Below, piece after piece: positions 42,013 to 51,648 of a DNA stretch of 64,000 nucleotides. Under the pieces are notes generated by a model. It ran no database searches and was not told the DNA's origin. It saw only the letters and a list, made by a program, of their open reading frames with translations. The translations under genes and the position numbers were made by a program. The number at the start of each line of letters is the position of its first letter. Position 1 is the stretch's first letter. The stretch comes from Alphaproteobacteria bacterium. Lineage in GTDB: Bacteria > Pseudomonadota > Alphaproteobacteria > Rickettsiales > JABCZZ01. The DNA lies in assembly GCA_013288335.1 (NCBI GenBank), contig JABDCC010000003.1, positions 25,978 through 89,977 on the forward strand, written 5' to 3'.

Positions 42013-44955
42013 ATGAGGAGAATATCCGTTCTATCTATTATTTATATTAGTAAATCGTACCTCTTTATCAGGAGATCCCTATCAAAAGTTCCATTTATTT
42101 ATGCCTTATATTGTAGATCGAATTTATTAAGGACGACAGAAAAAAGCTTTAGCTCATTACTTGGTGCATTGGGCGGAAGTTTCAGGAAAGGAAAAAACAT
42201 CCGCCTTTCCAAAGAAGACCAGCAAAGATTGCAATACCTTCTGAGTGAAAAACGCTATCGCGACTTTTTATATCTAGCCAATAATATGGCCGCTGGTGGT
42301 TGTTTATTTGGCGGAAATATGGTTATGGAATTACTATATGCATCGGCTCTTTTGAAATCTTGGAGATTATTTGACAAGGCTCTTTTGCCGGAATTGAAAA
42401 TTATTGCCTTTGATGCTATCCGAGAAACCTCGCTCATTATCAAAAATGATTGCCAATTGTTTCTCGAAGAGGTTGCTCTAATTTTGATTCAGAATTCTAG
42501 AATTAGTGATGCCTTAAAAGTGCTTTACCTGATTGAGCTAATAGATTCAAAACCCAGATATGATACTCTGATAAATTTGCTTAATTTTATTCAATCAGAA
42601 GATGCAGAAATCGTCAGGCGTTCTGAAACAATAACCATTCAATGTTCAGAGGAAGAGATTAATCTCGTCGGCTCTATCGTATGGGGTAAGAAATATCTAG
42701 ATGATTTCATGAATTATAATGTGCGCTCCATGCTGGCTTCCGGCAATATGCCTGCCTTGAAAGCGCACGGTTTACTTGTACATTCCATCGTTACAACTCC
42801 CGAAGGCAAAGAATTTATAGAAAATCATGCTGTGTACGCGGAGCTATCAAAGGTAGCTCAAGTTGAATTTTTCTGTTTCCCGGAAAAATGTCTTGGGCTT
42901 TTTACAGGAGAGGACGGCCCGGACAAATGGTCCTATATGCTGTATGGAATTTTAGATCATATAAATATACTCTTTGCACGTAGCCTTAAAGCGAATCTCT
43001 TCCTTATTCCGGTTGATTCAATAGTCGCCAACCCTTCTTTTACTAATATGCATCGTTACCTGAAAGAAGGTTATGATTGCTGTGGTGCAGGCAACCTTGT
43101 TGCTGAAAGAGACAGTTTTCTGAAGGCATTGAAAGATACATATGGGGTAACCGGTGCGTTAGAAATAAAAACCAAGGATTTAGCAAGCCTTGCCTTAAAA
43201 CATCCGCATAATTATATCACTTCCCAGTTAGTACATGACCAAAACAAGAGTTTTGGCAAACATGCACGCGAAATATTCTGGCCTGTTCCTGAAGGAATAG
43301 TCGTACATTCCATTTATACTCATCCGCTTGCTACTTCTGCCCGCAGGATTTGCAGTGATTATGTTATGCCATTTTCCTGGGTAGATTTTCTGCTTCCGGT
43401 TCGCATGTTTTCCGATGCAGATGAATTTCCAAAATATAAAATTATTGAGAACGCCGAAGAGGCCTATATCAATAATTTTGCGCCCGCTTCGAGAGTGTTT
43501 GAAGTCACTGGCAGGGCATTTAGTCCAAATGATTTTGTCGCAGCCCATACTTACAGCCACCCGATTCACCATTCTATGTTAAATACGCGACAATTTATCC
43601 CCTGTGAATATGAACCACTTAAATGTAGTAATGATGTGGATAGTGATATAATTGCTGTTAAAAAAGAATTAGAGAAACATTTCGTCGATAAATTACAAAA
43701 TACTAAATACAATGCATCCGGTTGTCGTTTGTGTTCGAGTACGGACTTGCATGAAGTAATCAATCTGGGATATATGCCTTTATCGCACCAGTTGCGCAAA
43801 TCACTGTCTGAGAAAGAATATTTTTTTCCGGTACATTTCCACTATTGTAATAATTGCGGGCTATTGCAAATTCACGACACAATTCAACCTGATATTTTAT
43901 ATGATGCAGAGACCTATTCTACCAGCTTTCAGAAACCCAGACATATTGATGAACTTATTACTACGGTTGTTGCCTATAAGTCGCCGGGTGCCGTGTTAGA
44001 TGTAGGCTGTAACGATGGCAGCTTGCTAAAATCACTCAAAGGACATGGATTTAATATACTGGTTGGTATCGAACCCAATAGCCATGCTGCTGTTATCGCT
44101 AAGGAGGGTTTTCAGAATATATATGTTGATTACCTAACCTCTTCCAGCAGCGAATCATTGCTCAAGAAACATGCTAAATTTGATTTTATTTTTGCGCGCC
44201 ATGTACTCGAACATGTCACTGACCTTGAAGATTTTTTTGCCAGCCTAAATATGCTGCTTTTACCAGATGGACTTTTCATTATGGAGCTTCCGCATGTCGA
44301 AACGGGTTTTGCTTTTGGAAATCCTGTAATCCTGTGGGAAGAACATGTAAATTATTTTACGGAAGATTTAGTGCATGCCATGTTTAGGCGCTATGGCTTT
44401 GAAGTTCTCGATAAAAGGTATTATGCTTTTGGCGGTGGATCAGTTGCCTTTATAGCTCGTCGTATACTTCCTGAAACTCTCAATCTTGCAAAAGCAAAAT
44501 CTTTTTCATTAAGTTATTATCAGGGGTATGCTGATCGAATTCATATTTTGAAAGAAGATATAAACTCACTTCTCACTCTCGCCAAATCTAGAAATTATGA
44601 GGTTGCTATTTATGGCGCAGCACCGCGTTCCTGTACCATGATAAATTATATTAAATGTGGTGCTAATATTGATTTTGTTATTGACGATCGTGCGGATATA
44701 CATAATCGCTATATGCCGGGCACAGATAAGCCTATACATTCGCTGAGTGAAACTAATCTTGGCAGCAAAAAACCTTTGGTGCTGCTTGGTGTTGGCGCAG
44801 AAAATGAATATAAAGTGCTAGAAAAGTTGAAGGCAAAACTTGGTTATTACCCAGTATCTGTTAGCCTTTTTCCTCCTCGTGATGTTTATACTTCGGTTAA
44901 AGATGCTATAAATATGTTAAATAATGAAGTGGAAGAAAAGAGTAGAGTAGCTTGA
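42013..44955 (+). CDS. Fusion of an unknown glycan-locus domain to a sugar C-methyltransferase
   Basis: The C-terminal 400 residues are a sugar C-methyltransferase of the TylCIII/NovU type: an N-terminal zinc-binding module (CRLC...CNNCGLLQI), a SAM-binding core (VLDVGCNDGSLLKSL, FARHVLEHV) and a C-terminal Rossmann-like module (VAIYGAAPRSCTMI). The first 550 residues are different: a helical region, then a segment (SIVWGKKYLDDFMNYNVRSM, VTTPEGKEFIE, VDSIVANPSF) resembling uncharacterised domains of polysaccharide loci, perhaps glycosyltransferase-like. The track start is TTG; I use the ATG at 42013 (AGGGA about 10 bases upstream), giving 980 aa. It leads the run of three acyltransferase genes. 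Confidence 0.75.
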   Translation: MRRISVLSIIYISKSYLFIRRSLSKVPFIYALYCRSNLLRTTEKSFSSLLGALGGSFRKGKNIRLSKEDQQRLQYLLSEKRYRDFLYLANNMAAGGCLFGGNMVMELLYASALLKSWRLFDKALLPELKIIAFDAIRETSLIIKNDCQLFLEEVALILIQNSRISDALKVLYLIELIDSKPRYDTLINLLNFIQSEDAEIVRRSETITIQCSEEEINLVGSIVWGKKYLDDFMNYNVRSMLASGNMPALKAHGLLVHSIVTTPEGKEFIENHAVYAELSKVAQVEFFCFPEKCLGLFTGEDGPDKWSYMLYGILDHINILFARSLKANLFLIPVDSIVANPSFTNMHRYLKEGYDCCGAGNLVAERDSFLKALKDTYGVTGALEIKTKDLASLALKHPHNYITSQLVHDQNKSFGKHAREIFWPVPEGIVVHSIYTHPLATSARRICSDYVMPFSWVDFLLPVRMFSDADEFPKYKIIENAEEAYINNFAPASRVFEVTGRAFSPNDFVAAHTYSHPIHHSMLNTRQFIPCEYEPLKCSNDVDSDIIAVKKELEKHFVDKLQNTKYNASGCRLCSSTDLHEVINLGYMPLSHQLRKSLSEKEYFFPVHFHYCNNCGLLQIHDTIQPDILYDAETYSTSFQKPRHIDELITTVVAYKSPGAVLDVGCNDGSLLKSLKGHGFNILVGIEPNSHAAVIAKEGFQNIYVDYLTSSSSESLLKKHAKFDFIFARHVLEHVTDLEDFFASLNMLLLPDGLFIMELPHVETGFAFGNPVILWEEHVNYFTEDLVHAMFRRYGFEVLDKRYYAFGGGSVAFIARRILPETLNLAKAKSFSLSYYQGYADRIHILKEDINSLLTLAKSRNYEVAIYGAAPRSCTMINYIKCGANIDFVIDDRADIHNRYMPGTDKPIHSLSETNLGSKKPLVLLGVGAENEYKVLEKLKAKLGYYPVSVSLFPPRDVYTSVKDAINMLNNEVEEKSRVA

Positions 44956-44994
44956 TGTATCTACAACGAGTAATAACTTTGATTATATTTTGAT

Positions 44995-46083
44995 ATGGGA
45001 CTTATTCGTTTATTTCTTGCACTTGTAGTTGTTATTGACCATTTCCGGATTATTGTATTGCATCCGCAAGGACTTGACACTGGAGATTACATTAAGCTCG
45101 GCATGAATGCCGGGAGTTCTGTAATGTTCTTTTTTGTTATCAGCGGCTTCCTGATTAGCTATGTCTTGGAAAAAAAATATCCCGCTAATACTGAGAGTAC
45201 ATATAAGTTTTATAAGTCCCGAGCTATTCGTATTTATTCACTTTATTGGGTAATGTATCTATTTTCAGCATTAGTAATTAATCCTGAATGCGTACATAAG
45301 ATATGGAGCAGTGGCCCTTTGAATTACCTTCCCAGCCTGTTCCTCTTTGGGGTAGATTGGAGAGTTTCATTTGGAGATTATCCGCATGAATATTACGGCC
45401 TTTTCCCTATCGGACTAAATCAAGCATGGACACTTGGGTCTGAAATGGCGTTTTATCTTATTGCTCCATTCGTCTTACGCTCTTTGACAGCTACTTTGGT
45501 TTTATTAATCATGTCAGCAATGGTTCGGGCAGCGCTTGTGCATGTATTTGGTTTTTTTGAAAGCTGGACGTACCACTTTTTCCCCTCCATCATTTTATTT
45601 TTTCTGCTCGGGCATTTATCGCGTGTAGTACATAATAAGATAAGATTGCCGAACAAGGTGGGAATCGGTTTTTTGGGATTAGCGATATTCTTTATGATGC
45701 TAAGCGTTAACCGGATTTTTGATTCGCCCTATTTTTATCTAGGAATCGTATCTTTTGCACTATCACTTCCGTATGTTTTTGAACTTACCAAGAACAATAG
45801 AATCCTGAATTTCTTAGGCGACACTTCTTATGCAATATATCTGATACACGTTATGATAATAGTCTATATATGGCCGCTGATTTCCCCGCACATCCCCTTT
45901 ATAGCAATCTCAAACCATCCAAAATTTGTATTTGCCTGTATTCAGACAGCAATCATTGTCTGCATAGCGATTGGCATTGGCATACTAGTCGAGATAATTG
46001 TTGAAAAACATGTAGCCTCTGTATTCCGTAAAATATGGGGATTAGCAGAACAAAAAATTGCGCGCGCATGCATAATAAATTAG
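44995..46083 (+). CDS. Acyltransferase-3 family membrane protein (OafA-like), copy 1
   Basis: This polytopic O-acyltransferase of about 10 TM helices decorates surface polysaccharides, usually with acetyl groups. It begins GLIRLFLALVVVIDHFRI, with the family arginine and the DH dyad, continues with MFFFVISGFLISYV and has SRAIRIYSLYW. It has 362 aa without an extra SGNH domain. It lies 39 bases after the fusion gene and overlaps the next acyltransferase. The acyl donor and glycan substrate are unknown. Confidence 0.9.
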   Translation: MGLIRLFLALVVVIDHFRIIVLHPQGLDTGDYIKLGMNAGSSVMFFFVISGFLISYVLEKKYPANTESTYKFYKSRAIRIYSLYWVMYLFSALVINPECVHKIWSSGPLNYLPSLFLFGVDWRVSFGDYPHEYYGLFPIGLNQAWTLGSEMAFYLIAPFVLRSLTATLVLLIMSAMVRAALVHVFGFFESWTYHFFPSIILFFLLGHLSRVVHNKIRLPNKVGIGFLGLAIFFMMLSVNRIFDSPYFYLGIVSFALSLPYVFELTKNNRILNFLGDTSYAIYLIHVMIIVYIWPLISPHIPFIAISNHPKFVFACIQTAIIVCIAIGIGILVEIIVEKHVASVFRKIWGLAEQKIARACIIN

Positions 46084-47252
46084 AAATTCCAGCTCTTACA
46101 GGGTTGCGCTTTATAGCTGCTTTCAGTATTGTCTATGGACATTTTACCATTCCGCAAAGCTATACAATATTTGGGGTCGCTTGGCAGACCACCATTATTG
46201 GCATGCCATTGTTTTTTGCCCTGAGTGGTTTTATTATTCATTACGTCTATGCGCAGCTTTTCTCTCTAGGATGGTGGGCGGCTGTACGGGAGTTTGCCTA
46301 TGCGCGTTTTTCCCGTCTTTATCCTTTATTCATTTTTTTATTCGCTTACTTCTTTTTCTTTAGATGGCTAGTGCCCTTTGACCCACGGTTGACCACGCCT
46401 CACGGTTGGCCTACGCTGCTTTCTTATCTTACGCTAACTTCGAGTTGGTGGTATCAAACAATTGAGGGTAAATCATTAATACAATTTACTTATGGCTGGT
46501 CATGGTCTGTTTCCACAGAATGTTTTTTTTATCTTATGTATGCGGTTGTGTTTTATCGCGTAGAGCGCATTCAGAGTCCTCGTCTATGTCTTAAATTACT
46601 GGTGGGCTTTTGTATTTTTGCTTATCTGCTCCTGTATTGGGTGTATAGCACGCAAGATAGCTGGGAAACATATATATTAGCCCACCATCATAGCTATATC
46701 TCCCGTAATCAGGATTGGAATAATTCTTTTGTGCGCTGGTTTGTTTATGTCTCTCCTTATTTGCAAATTTTGGAATTTATAGGCGGTTGCTTAACATGCC
46801 AATTTTACCTTTTAATACGTAATAGTCATGAACTAAAACGAAAAGCACAACCAGGCTTATTGGCACTGGTGGGTATAATATGGATGTTAGTCTGCCTTCT
46901 GGGTATGTCAGAGGCATTACCACAAGGATTACAGGAATACACATCTGGGTTTCCACACTTCTTGCATATGAATTTCCTGCTAGCACCGGCATGCTTCATG
47001 CTTATACTGGCCTGTGCGTTGGGAGGCAATTTATTAAGTAAAGTTCTGTCGTATCCATTGCCTGTATTCTTAGGAACCATCAGCTACTCCATATATCTGA
47101 TATATCCGGTTATTCCCTCTGTAGTTCCTTTTGGACACCCTGACAGAAGTTTACGGTTGGTTTATTCTTTTATAATGGCTGTTATAGTAGCTTCTGGTCT
47201 TTATACGGTAATAGAAGTGCCTACCAAACGCTGGTTGCGGAAACTATACTAA
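46068..47252 (+). CDS. Acyltransferase-3 family membrane protein, copy 2
   Basis: This is another OafA-type membrane O-acyltransferase, starting LEIPALTGLRFIAAFSIVYGHFTI, the most canonical of the three (TGLRFIAA and the histidine), then MPLFFALSGFIIHYVY and YARFSRLYPLFIF. The track start is ATG at 46035; the ATG at 46068 starts directly before the conserved N-terminus and is preferred, though neither has a clear ribosome binding site. It overlaps copy 1 by 16 bases, so translation is coupled. The length is 394 aa. Confidence 0.9.
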   Translation: MHNKLEIPALTGLRFIAAFSIVYGHFTIPQSYTIFGVAWQTTIIGMPLFFALSGFIIHYVYAQLFSLGWWAAVREFAYARFSRLYPLFIFLFAYFFFFRWLVPFDPRLTTPHGWPTLLSYLTLTSSWWYQTIEGKSLIQFTYGWSWSVSTECFFYLMYAVVFYRVERIQSPRLCLKLLVGFCIFAYLLLYWVYSTQDSWETYILAHHHSYISRNQDWNNSFVRWFVYVSPYLQILEFIGGCLTCQFYLLIRNSHELKRKAQPGLLALVGIIWMLVCLLGMSEALPQGLQEYTSGFPHFLHMNFLLAPACFMLILACALGGNLLSKVLSYPLPVFLGTISYSIYLIYPVIPSVVPFGHPDRSLRLVYSFIMAVIVASGLYTVIEVPTKRWLRKLY

Positions 47253-47269
47253 ATGCATGGTAAGGATAG

Positions 47270-48334
47270 ATGTTCGGGATTTTTCGTTATGTGCTCGCGA
47301 TAACTGTAGCGTTTGCGCATTTATGGATACAGAAAGCCCCCTGGGCAGCGCATTATGCAGTATTTGCATTTTATGCATTGAGCGGCTATCTCATGACCCG
47401 CGTATTAAGTGAAGTATACCCTTATACGGTCAATGGGATGAAGCGCTTTTGCTTAAATAGGTTTTTACGGATATATCCTACCTATTATGCAATATTATTA
47501 TTGAATATAGCATGTATTTACTACATCCCTCCCGCCATTGTAAACGTATCTACCAGTACGCATATGCCGATTACATTAGGGGAGTGGGTTGCCAACCTTT
47601 CTATTTTTGGTATCACACAATGGTATGCAGCAGGAACGCATACCTTAATGTCAACGCGACTAGTAAATAACGTTTGGTCACTCAATATTGAGTTGTGGTT
47701 TTATATAATTTTGTCTCTTTTTGGCGCAATGCGGCGTCTAAATTTTGTAATACTCTGGGTCATTATTGGTGTATTGCAGGTAGGATATAGTCTTTATCAT
47801 GGATACGATTTTCAGGATAGATATTCACCAATAACAGCAGGTATACTGCCCTTTGGTGTAGGCAGTTTATTATACTACCTTGTCAAACGTTGGCCTTGTC
47901 CAAAAACGTGGAATATAATATTATGCTGCTTTGCTATTAGCGCTTGGGGGGTGCTGCCATTCATTTATAAAACGCATCCATTACGTGCGGAAGCTGAAGG
48001 ATTATATATATCCTTAATAATTAGCGCTGTTATTATATATTGCTTGGCTAATTTTCAATCAAAGTGTTACCCACGCTGGGCTATGACTGATAAATGGTTA
48101 GGAAACTTGTCTTATTCTATTTTTCTTTGCCATTTTACCGCTGGAATAATAATGAAATGGATATTTCCGTCTGCCTTAGATCAAACCGATGGTTCGTTAT
48201 TTTTGGCTGCCCTACCTTTAATTCACCTCATGGCATGGTTATTATACATAGCAATTCAATACCCGCTGGAACACTTACGCAAGCTCATACACGATAACAG
48301 GTCCTTTAAACAGCTTTCGTCAAAGGATATTTAG
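47270..48334 (+). CDS. Acyltransferase-3 family membrane protein, copy 3
   Basis: This is the third tandem membrane O-acyltransferase. It begins GIFRYVLAITVAFAHLWI, with YALSGYLMTRV and NRFLRIYPTYYAI, the same topology as its neighbours but clearly diverged. It has 354 aa; AAGGA lies about 5 bases before the ATG. Its 3' end overlaps the convergent radical SAM gene by 29 bases. Sequence differences from copies 1 and 2 suggest a different acyl group or position rather than a recent duplication. Confidence 0.9.
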   Translation: MFGIFRYVLAITVAFAHLWIQKAPWAAHYAVFAFYALSGYLMTRVLSEVYPYTVNGMKRFCLNRFLRIYPTYYAILLLNIACIYYIPPAIVNVSTSTHMPITLGEWVANLSIFGITQWYAAGTHTLMSTRLVNNVWSLNIELWFYIILSLFGAMRRLNFVILWVIIGVLQVGYSLYHGYDFQDRYSPITAGILPFGVGSLLYYLVKRWPCPKTWNIILCCFAISAWGVLPFIYKTHPLRAEAEGLYISLIISAVIIYCLANFQSKCYPRWAMTDKWLGNLSYSIFLCHFTAGIIMKWIFPSALDQTDGSLFLAALPLIHLMAWLLYIAIQYPLEHLRKLIHDNRSFKQLSSKDI

Positions 48335-50597
48335 GCTCCTGCTGGAACCATTCTTCTGCATTAGTCATCTTATTCGCACGGATAGAATTAATTATAATAC
48401 CGCTGTTTTTGTTGCCCGCAAAGATGCTTTGGAGTTCGCTGTCCGCCATGAATACATTCAGTATTACTGCTGAGTTGCTATAGAATGCAAAATTAAAGTA
48501 GAGAATAAATGTGCCTTCGGAAATCATCTTTATTTCAATATCAGATACACGGTCAATCACCGATTGTTCGCCCACAATTTTTGAAGATTTTAGGTCAAAC
48601 AGCAACCTTGCATAGTCGGAAAGATTCATGGAATGTATTTCAATCCCTATGAACTGGCTATTAACAGGGGTTATATTGATCGCAAAACGATAGCTCCCCA
48701 TATAGTTAGCTGTATCTCTGAACATAACGCGATGATGTTCATGAGCTTCGGTGGCATAGAACACAGGTTTATTATTAATAGTGCGTGTCTCCATACCCTC
48801 AAGACGGCATTGGGAAGACATCGGGATATAATCTTGAGATAGGAATAAATCACTATCTCCAAAACCTTCATAATTGGCAAAATCATGCTGGATGCCCACC
48901 ATTTTAAATATCGGGCGTTTAATCATCTCAATAAATTCGGAGAATAAAGCATGATCAGCCCTGTGTACAGCGCGCTCTAGATATTGCTCAGCAGTAAATG
49001 CTCCTACATTTTGTAACGGCTCGAATATAATTTTATCCGCACCAAAGGAATGACTAAAATGGACAAATTCTTCCATTTCACGGAAATTTTCTAATTGGTA
49101 AGTAAACGAGAAAGTCAATCCACCAATTTCTTTTTTTAGACGCAACTTTTGTAGGAAGCCCAGGTTCTCCAGCAGCACTTCATGGATGGCAAAACGGCGT
49201 AGTTTTTCAAAAGTTCCCTTTCGTGCTCCATCGATAGATATACGCACGCCTCCTACTTTGCCATGAATGCCAGGAAATTTCTGCCATTCTTTTTCCGTAA
49301 ACAGCATGCCGTTAGAAATCATGTCAATGCTCAGATCAGGACAGGTTTCCTGCGAAATCATACTAAGGATCTGCCGTGAAGGCTTGCTCACAAATACTTC
49401 ACCTGCGACATTTATCTCCAGATGTTTCAGCTTGCTGAGCAGAGGCATAAGCTTGGTTTCAACAATACGCGCCTTTTCCTCGTTTTGTGATGGCTTCTCA
49501 ATGATGCGCTCTTTACGACAGGAAGGACAAGCGAGATTGCAGCTTTGATCGTAGGCAAATAGCATATTGTCCACATGGCCGACGCCAAAGTCATCATAGG
49601 CAATAGCAGTATCGATGATAGGATCATTTACGGTTTCGCGGCGCGGAATAACATTTTGGGCCAGATGAACGCATTCAAGATGGTTACAATATTTATAGGT
49701 TCCGTCCGTCATGGTTTTTCGTATCGCCTTGGCTGTCTTAGAATTGAGGATATTATCCAAGCTATCGGTTTCAATATTGCCAACAGGCGTAGGCAGCCAG
49801 TGGCCGCAACATACGTTTACTTCTCCTGTTTCCACGATATCAAAACGTTTGAATGGCATATCACAGACAAAATTTCTGAGGTAACCATTGTCAAATCCGA
49901 CAAATTTCTCAAGACGCGGAGGAACGGCCTGATTCTGGAGGCGCAGATGCAATGTATGGCTTGCTGCTTTTAAATGAATGGAGGTGCGAGGTTCCTGCAA
50001 TGCTATGCCGACGAAATAAAGCGCGCGTTCATAGTTACCTAAGCTACCGTAATATTTGCATAATGCGATAGCGGCTGCTTCCACTACACCATATTGTAAT
50101 TCGCTCTTCCAGGTGAACGCAAGAAAAGCCAGCCAGAATTTTTCCAGCATTACAACTTTAGGATTATCGCTACCCAGCGGATTAAGCTGTGAGGTTGCCT
50201 CCTTATGACGTTTTTCAGTTTTTTTATTAAGAAAATGAGTTATTTCCAGAGGAAATTTTTCTTCCTTCTGCAAAAGCCACGCAAACCAATCCTCAAAAGC
50301 ATCGTAAGTTTCACGCTGAAAAGCGCTGCATAGGGCTTTCATAAAAAGATTATCCGTCAGTATGCCTTGAGAGAAAGCACGTATAATTTCTTCCGATTTT
50401 ATCGGGTCCAGTTCAAGAAAACTACGATGCTTACCTTCTGCATCTTTAAAAACGACAGCCATATAGGGAAGAAATATTGGTTTCTCAAATGCTACAAGCA
50501 GCTCTATGTGAAAAGGCAGTGCACGCTTGATACGCACAAAAGCATCAAACCGTTTTAATATAACAAATCTTTTAACACTGGCCGTGAACTGTGACAT
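48306..50597 (-). CDS. Large radical SAM protein with an N-terminal SPASM-like cysteine domain
   Basis: This 763-aa protein has the radical SAM [4Fe-4S] motif CNLACPSC (cysteines about 353, 357, 360). Upstream, at about 240-312, is a cysteine-rich SPASM-like segment (VCDMPFKRFDIVETGEVNVCC, GNIETDSLDNILNS, YCNHLEC) that would normally follow the radical SAM barrel, so the order is inverted. The first 230 residues look helical, TPR-like in places; the last 150 form an unrecognised beta-rich domain. In glycan loci such proteins often modify sugars or peptides by radical chemistry. The substrate is unknown. It is convergent with the acyltransferase genes. Confidence 0.8.
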   Translation of the reverse strand: MSQFTASVKRFVILKRFDAFVRIKRALPFHIELLVAFEKPIFLPYMAVVFKDAEGKHRSFLELDPIKSEEIIRAFSQGILTDNLFMKALCSAFQRETYDAFEDWFAWLLQKEEKFPLEITHFLNKKTEKRHKEATSQLNPLGSDNPKVVMLEKFWLAFLAFTWKSELQYGVVEAAAIALCKYYGSLGNYERALYFVGIALQEPRTSIHLKAASHTLHLRLQNQAVPPRLEKFVGFDNGYLRNFVCDMPFKRFDIVETGEVNVCCGHWLPTPVGNIETDSLDNILNSKTAKAIRKTMTDGTYKYCNHLECVHLAQNVIPRRETVNDPIIDTAIAYDDFGVGHVDNMLFAYDQSCNLACPSCRKERIIEKPSQNEEKARIVETKLMPLLSKLKHLEINVAGEVFVSKPSRQILSMISQETCPDLSIDMISNGMLFTEKEWQKFPGIHGKVGGVRISIDGARKGTFEKLRRFAIHEVLLENLGFLQKLRLKKEIGGLTFSFTYQLENFREMEEFVHFSHSFGADKIIFEPLQNVGAFTAEQYLERAVHRADHALFSEFIEMIKRPIFKMVGIQHDFANYEGFGDSDLFLSQDYIPMSSQCRLEGMETRTINNKPVFYATEAHEHHRVMFRDTANYMGSYRFAINITPVNSQFIGIEIHSMNLSDYARLLFDLKSSKIVGEQSVIDRVSDIEIKMISEGTFILYFNFAFYSNSAVILNVFMADSELQSIFAGNKNSGIIINSIRANKMTNAEEWFQQEPKYPLTKAV

Positions 50598-50706
50598 AAA
50601 TTTCTTAAAATTGCTTCCATGTACCGGATATGCCCACTTTGTTTATCTTAATTTGCCGTGCCTTGGCAATGATTTTTGTTAATAAAAACCCCATCATCTC
50701 GGTATA

Positions 50707-51648
50707 TCACAAACGGCAAACCGCTCTCACCGCCATTAAAAACTGTCGTGGCAGGAATTTCTTCAGCCAGAAAGCACATTGATGGCCAATACAGCGCCAT
50801 ACAAGTAACGGGGTGATGAACCAACGGTAAGGTGCAGCCGTTAACGCCATAAGAACGTTAAGGCTATATTTAGGGACAATGGCTGTTTCCCTAAATAATT
50901 GTGCCTGGGCGGGATAGCGTTCTCTTAACAAATCGACCATGCGCAATGTGAGCATTTTCTGTTCATACGGGTCATCAAGCCCGGAAGAAAAGCTTTTTTT
51001 ACCCTCAATCCTGTAGACGGAATAGTTGACTGGTACATAAGCGAAGCCATGCGTGAAGCCAATAAGGTAGTATAAAAACCAGTCCGCATACCACTTAAGT
51101 GCCACGTCTTGGCCGCCGAGTGCCAGATATACATCCCGCCGGATAGTGTTGCCGCCGCCATTCATACTCACCGGCGCGACGCGGTTGCGGGCAGTGTATT
51201 CTTCGGGGGAGATGAAGGATGCCACTTGTGGAAGCCGCATGACCATATCTGGGCCTGCACAATTTTTTACCGCATCCCACACTGCAACGTTAGCACTAAT
51301 CATGGCAACGCCCGGGTAGCGTTCGACCATTTTGTGACCGTACTCCACAATGCAGGGAAAGTAAGTATCATTCGCCGAGATCAGGTGGACATAGTCGCTT
51401 TTGATCAGCAGGATGCCGTTGTCGCAATTTGCCACCACGCCCATATTCTTTTTGTTGCAATGCAGACGCGCCTGAGGGACGTCCCTGATCATTTCCCGGA
51501 TGATTTCGACACTGTTGTCCGTAGAAACATCATCCACAATCAGGATTTCGTCAAAAGGAACGGTCTGTTCTAATACACAGCTAATTGCCACACCGATCTG
51601 TGCGGAATCATTATAGTTAAGGATAACGGCAGCAAATGTAGGTTTCAT
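50707..51648 (-). CDS. Family 2 glycosyltransferase
   Basis: This GT-A fold glycosyltransferase uses a nucleotide sugar to extend a glycan. Opening AAVILNYNDSAQIGVAISCVLEQTVPFDEILIVDDVSTDNSVEII is typical; the DXD-like region is LISANDTY, and a later NGGGNTIRRDVY forms the acceptor side. It has 313 aa with a hydrophobic C-terminal stretch near residues 270-300. It overlaps the kinase-like gene by four bases (ATGA), the third member of a tightly coupled HAD-kinase-GT operon. The donor sugar is unknown. Confidence 0.92.
   Translation of the reverse strand: MKPTFAAVILNYNDSAQIGVAISCVLEQTVPFDEILIVDDVSTDNSVEIIREMIRDVPQARLHCNKKNMGVVANCDNGILLIKSDYVHLISANDTYFPCIVEYGHKMVERYPGVAMISANVAVWDAVKNCAGPDMVMRLPQVASFISPEEYTARNRVAPVSMNGGGNTIRRDVYLALGGQDVALKWYADWFLYYLIGFTHGFAYVPVNYSVYRIEGKKSFSSGLDDPYEQKMLTLRMVDLLRERYPAQAQLFRETAIVPKYSLNVLMALTAAPYRWFITPLLVWRCIGHQCAFWLKKFLPRQFLMAVRAVCRL

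Noticed and set aside
50652-50700. TTGCC...GGCAA hairpin with T-run upstream of the GT2/radical SAM gap
   Set aside because: T-run lies on the strand that has no gene ending there; stem is only five pairs.
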